DNA of 39,612 nucleotides, taken from assembly GCF_002198095.1 (NCBI RefSeq), contig NZ_NHMK01000004.1:1-39612 (forward strand). Reading direction: 5' to 3'. This DNA is from Deinococcus indicus (GTDB lineage Bacteria > Deinococcota > Deinococci > Deinococcales > Deinococcaceae). Of the stretch, positions 38,162 through 39,612 are shown piece by piece. A program made the position numbers and the translations under genes. The notes under the pieces are model-generated. The model ran no database searches and was not told the DNA's origin. It saw nothing but the letters and a program-made list of their open reading frames with translations. How positions within the stretch are numbered: the first letter of the stretch is position 1; each line of letters opens with the position of its first letter.

Positions 38162-39267
38162 CCGCGCCGCTCCTCGTGCACCTCGGCCACCCCCGCCAGG
38201 AACTCACGGTTCAGGGTCACGCCCGTCCCCGCGCCCGCCGGCACCGGCATCAGCCCGTCACGCGCCTCCAGCGGCTCGTGGATCAGGTCCGTCTCCCAGT
38301 ACCGGCTGGCGCTGCTGGTATCGCCCGGCAACGTGAAATTCGGCAGGGTCGACAGGTGAATGTTGTGCGCCCGCCCGATCCCGCTCTCCAGCATCCCGCC
38401 GCACCACACCGGCGCCCCGAACGCCTGCGCCACGTCATGCACGCGCCGCGCCTCGGCGTGCCCGCCCACGCGCGCCACCTTCACGTTGATCACGCCGCCC
38501 GCCCCCAGCGCCAGCCCCTTGCGGGCGTCCTGGGCGCTGGCCACACTCTCGTCCAGGCACAGCGGCGTGACCAGCCGCCGCTGCAACTCCGCGTGGTCCA
38601 CCAGATCGTCCCATGCAAGGGGCTGCTCGATGTACGTCAGGTCGAACGCGTCCAGCGCCCGCAGCCGCCCCGTATCCGCCAGGGTGTACGCGCTGTTGGC
38701 GTCCACCGTCAGGCGGATGTCCGGGAAGGCCTCGCGCACCGCCCGGACCGGCTGCACGTCCCAGCCGGTCCTGATCTTCAGCTTGATCCGCCGGTAGCCC
38801 TGCTCCACATGCCGCCGCACCACGTCCACCGTGGCCGCCTCGTCCGGCTGGATACCCAGGCTCACCCCGACCTCCACCTGCTCCTTGCGGCCGCCCAGCA
38901 GCGTTCCCAGCGGCACGCCCAGCTGCCGCGCCCACAGGTCCCACGCCGCCATCTCGACCATCGCCCGCGCCATGCGGTTGCCCCGGAACGACCCCAGCGC
39001 GTCGTTCAGCGCTTCCGGGTTCGCGAACGCCCGCCCCAGCACACGCGGCAGGAACACCTCACGCAGCAAGCCCAGCGCCCCGGCCACCGTCTCCTCCCGG
39101 TACATCGGCGCCGCCTCCATGGTCCCCTCCGAGACGCCCTGCATCCCGTCGCCATGCAAGACCAGCAGGGGCACGACCTTCTCGGTCTGCACCCCGAAAC
39201 TCGTCTCGAACCGGAACTTCAGAGGCAGACGGGCGACGATCAGTTCGGCAGCTTCGATTCTGAACAT
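38158..39267 (-). CDS. N-acylamino acid racemase / o-succinylbenzoate synthase family
   Basis: A 369-residue enolase-superfamily enzyme. [17 protein letters not shown] N-terminus ([15 protein letters not shown]), the catalytic KLK motif in [12 protein letters not shown], metal ligands in [18 protein letters not shown] and CLDESVASA, and the second Lys in [11 protein letters not shown]: all active-site residues are present. It resembles the D. radiodurans N-acylamino acid racemase as I recall it. It racemises N-acyl (N-succinyl) amino acids; OSBS activity in menaquinone synthesis is possible in this family. TACACT (minus strand, 39273-39278) lies 5 nt before the ATG, so it is leaderless. Confidence 0.94.
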   Translation of the reverse strand: MFRIEAAELIVARLPLKFRFETSFGVQTEKVVPLLVLHGDGMQGVSEGTMEAAPMYREETVAGALGLLREVFLPRVLGRAFANPEALNDALGSFRGNRMARAMVEMAAWDLWARQLGVPLGTLLGGRKEQVEVGVSLGIQPDEAATVDVVRRHVEQGYRRIKLKIRTGWDVQPVRAVREAFPDIRLTVDANSAYTLADTGRLRALDAFDLTYIEQPLAWDDLVDHAELQRRLVTPLCLDESVASAQDARKGLALGAGGVINVKVARVGGHAEARRVHDVAQAFGAPVWCGGMLESGIGRAHNIHLSTLPNFTLPGDTSSASRYWETDLIHEPLEARDGLMPVPAGAGTGVTLNREFLAGVAEVHEERRG

Positions 39268-39472
39268 GCCCCAGTGTAGGGAGTGGGGGACGGGAAGTCG
39301 GCAGTGGGCGAGATGGCGCGTCGCCGTAACGTGGGCGGGTGGGGCAGAGGGGAGGCGTCGAGGCGATGTTCCTGGCGTCCCAGAGGCACATTCCTGCTGG
39401 CAGGGCCACCCACTTCCCCTGCCTCGCTCCCCACGGCGTGGGGAGGATCAAGCGAGGCTCTGGATCGGGGTG

Positions 39473-39612
<140 letters not shown>

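Overview
The window is chromosomal DNA of a Deinococcus species. The evidence is a ddrB gene (a Deinococcus-specific ssDNA-binding protein) with a perfect 17-bp RDRM operator, a Deinococcus-type 5S rRNA, an N-acylamino acid racemase that looks close to the D. radiodurans enzyme, very high GC at third codon positions, and many genes with a TANNNT -10 box only 5-8 nt before the start codon, the leaderless promoter layout known from Deinococcus. It does not look like a plasmid or phage: nearly all genes are housekeeping or stress genes.

Layout. 1-660: end of an rRNA operon (23S 3' end, 5S, tRNA-Gly) and a convergent tRNA-Leu. 750-3912: PHP phosphoesterase coupled to a diacylglycerol-kinase-type lipid kinase, a tiny lipoprotein, a small membrane protein and a secreted protein. 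4032-7257: B12-dependent ribonucleotide reductase with a palindrome over its promoter. 7357-9247: a repeat element, gpsA and a coupled methyltransferase. 9380-10438: lipoprotein and DUF1802 protein. 10435-12658: a partly AT-rich block with a Wzy/O-antigen-ligase-like membrane protein and two type IV pilins. 13092-16783: dnaB coupled to a Nudix gene, a zinc-ribbon protein, a degenerate SDR and nrdR. 16796-21242: acyltransferase, a 31-residue membrane peptide, EVE protein, a PadR/HAAS-domain pair and an HtrA-type protease. 21268-23799: aldose epimerase, rlmB, two repeat elements, SnoaL-like protein, tRNA-Lys. 23848-26799: folC and divergent purEK. 26878-34210: VanW protein, three GNATs, argB, dus, DinB-like protein, arginase, and further repeats including a MITE. 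34358-36505: metallophosphoesterase, a candidate structured RNA, a secreted protein and a MazG-like gene. 36606-39267: ddrB, then a GNAT coupled to the racemase. 39268-39612: a strong promoter reading out of the window.

Functional links. nrdR (16277) encodes the repressor of ribonucleotide reductase genes, and nrdJ (4032) is in the same window with a palindrome over its -35. The pilins and the ligase-like gene look like a pilus glycosylation module. The racemase/GNAT pair matches the known D-to-L amino acid conversion pathway through N-succinyl intermediates. purE/purK are translationally coupled, and several other pairs overlap by GTGA or ATGA.

Most unusual signals. (1) A family of about 100-158-bp inverted-repeat elements with TACGG...CCGTA ends flanked by TCA; in four of four gene-adjacent cases the flanking TCA/TGA is exactly the stop codon of the neighbouring gene. 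(2) A 168-bp MITE with perfect 14-bp terminal repeats and a 5-bp GTCAT duplication, inserted at the edge of one of those elements. (3) A roughly 210-nt candidate structured RNA at 35148-35360 followed by a perfect 12-bp hairpin.
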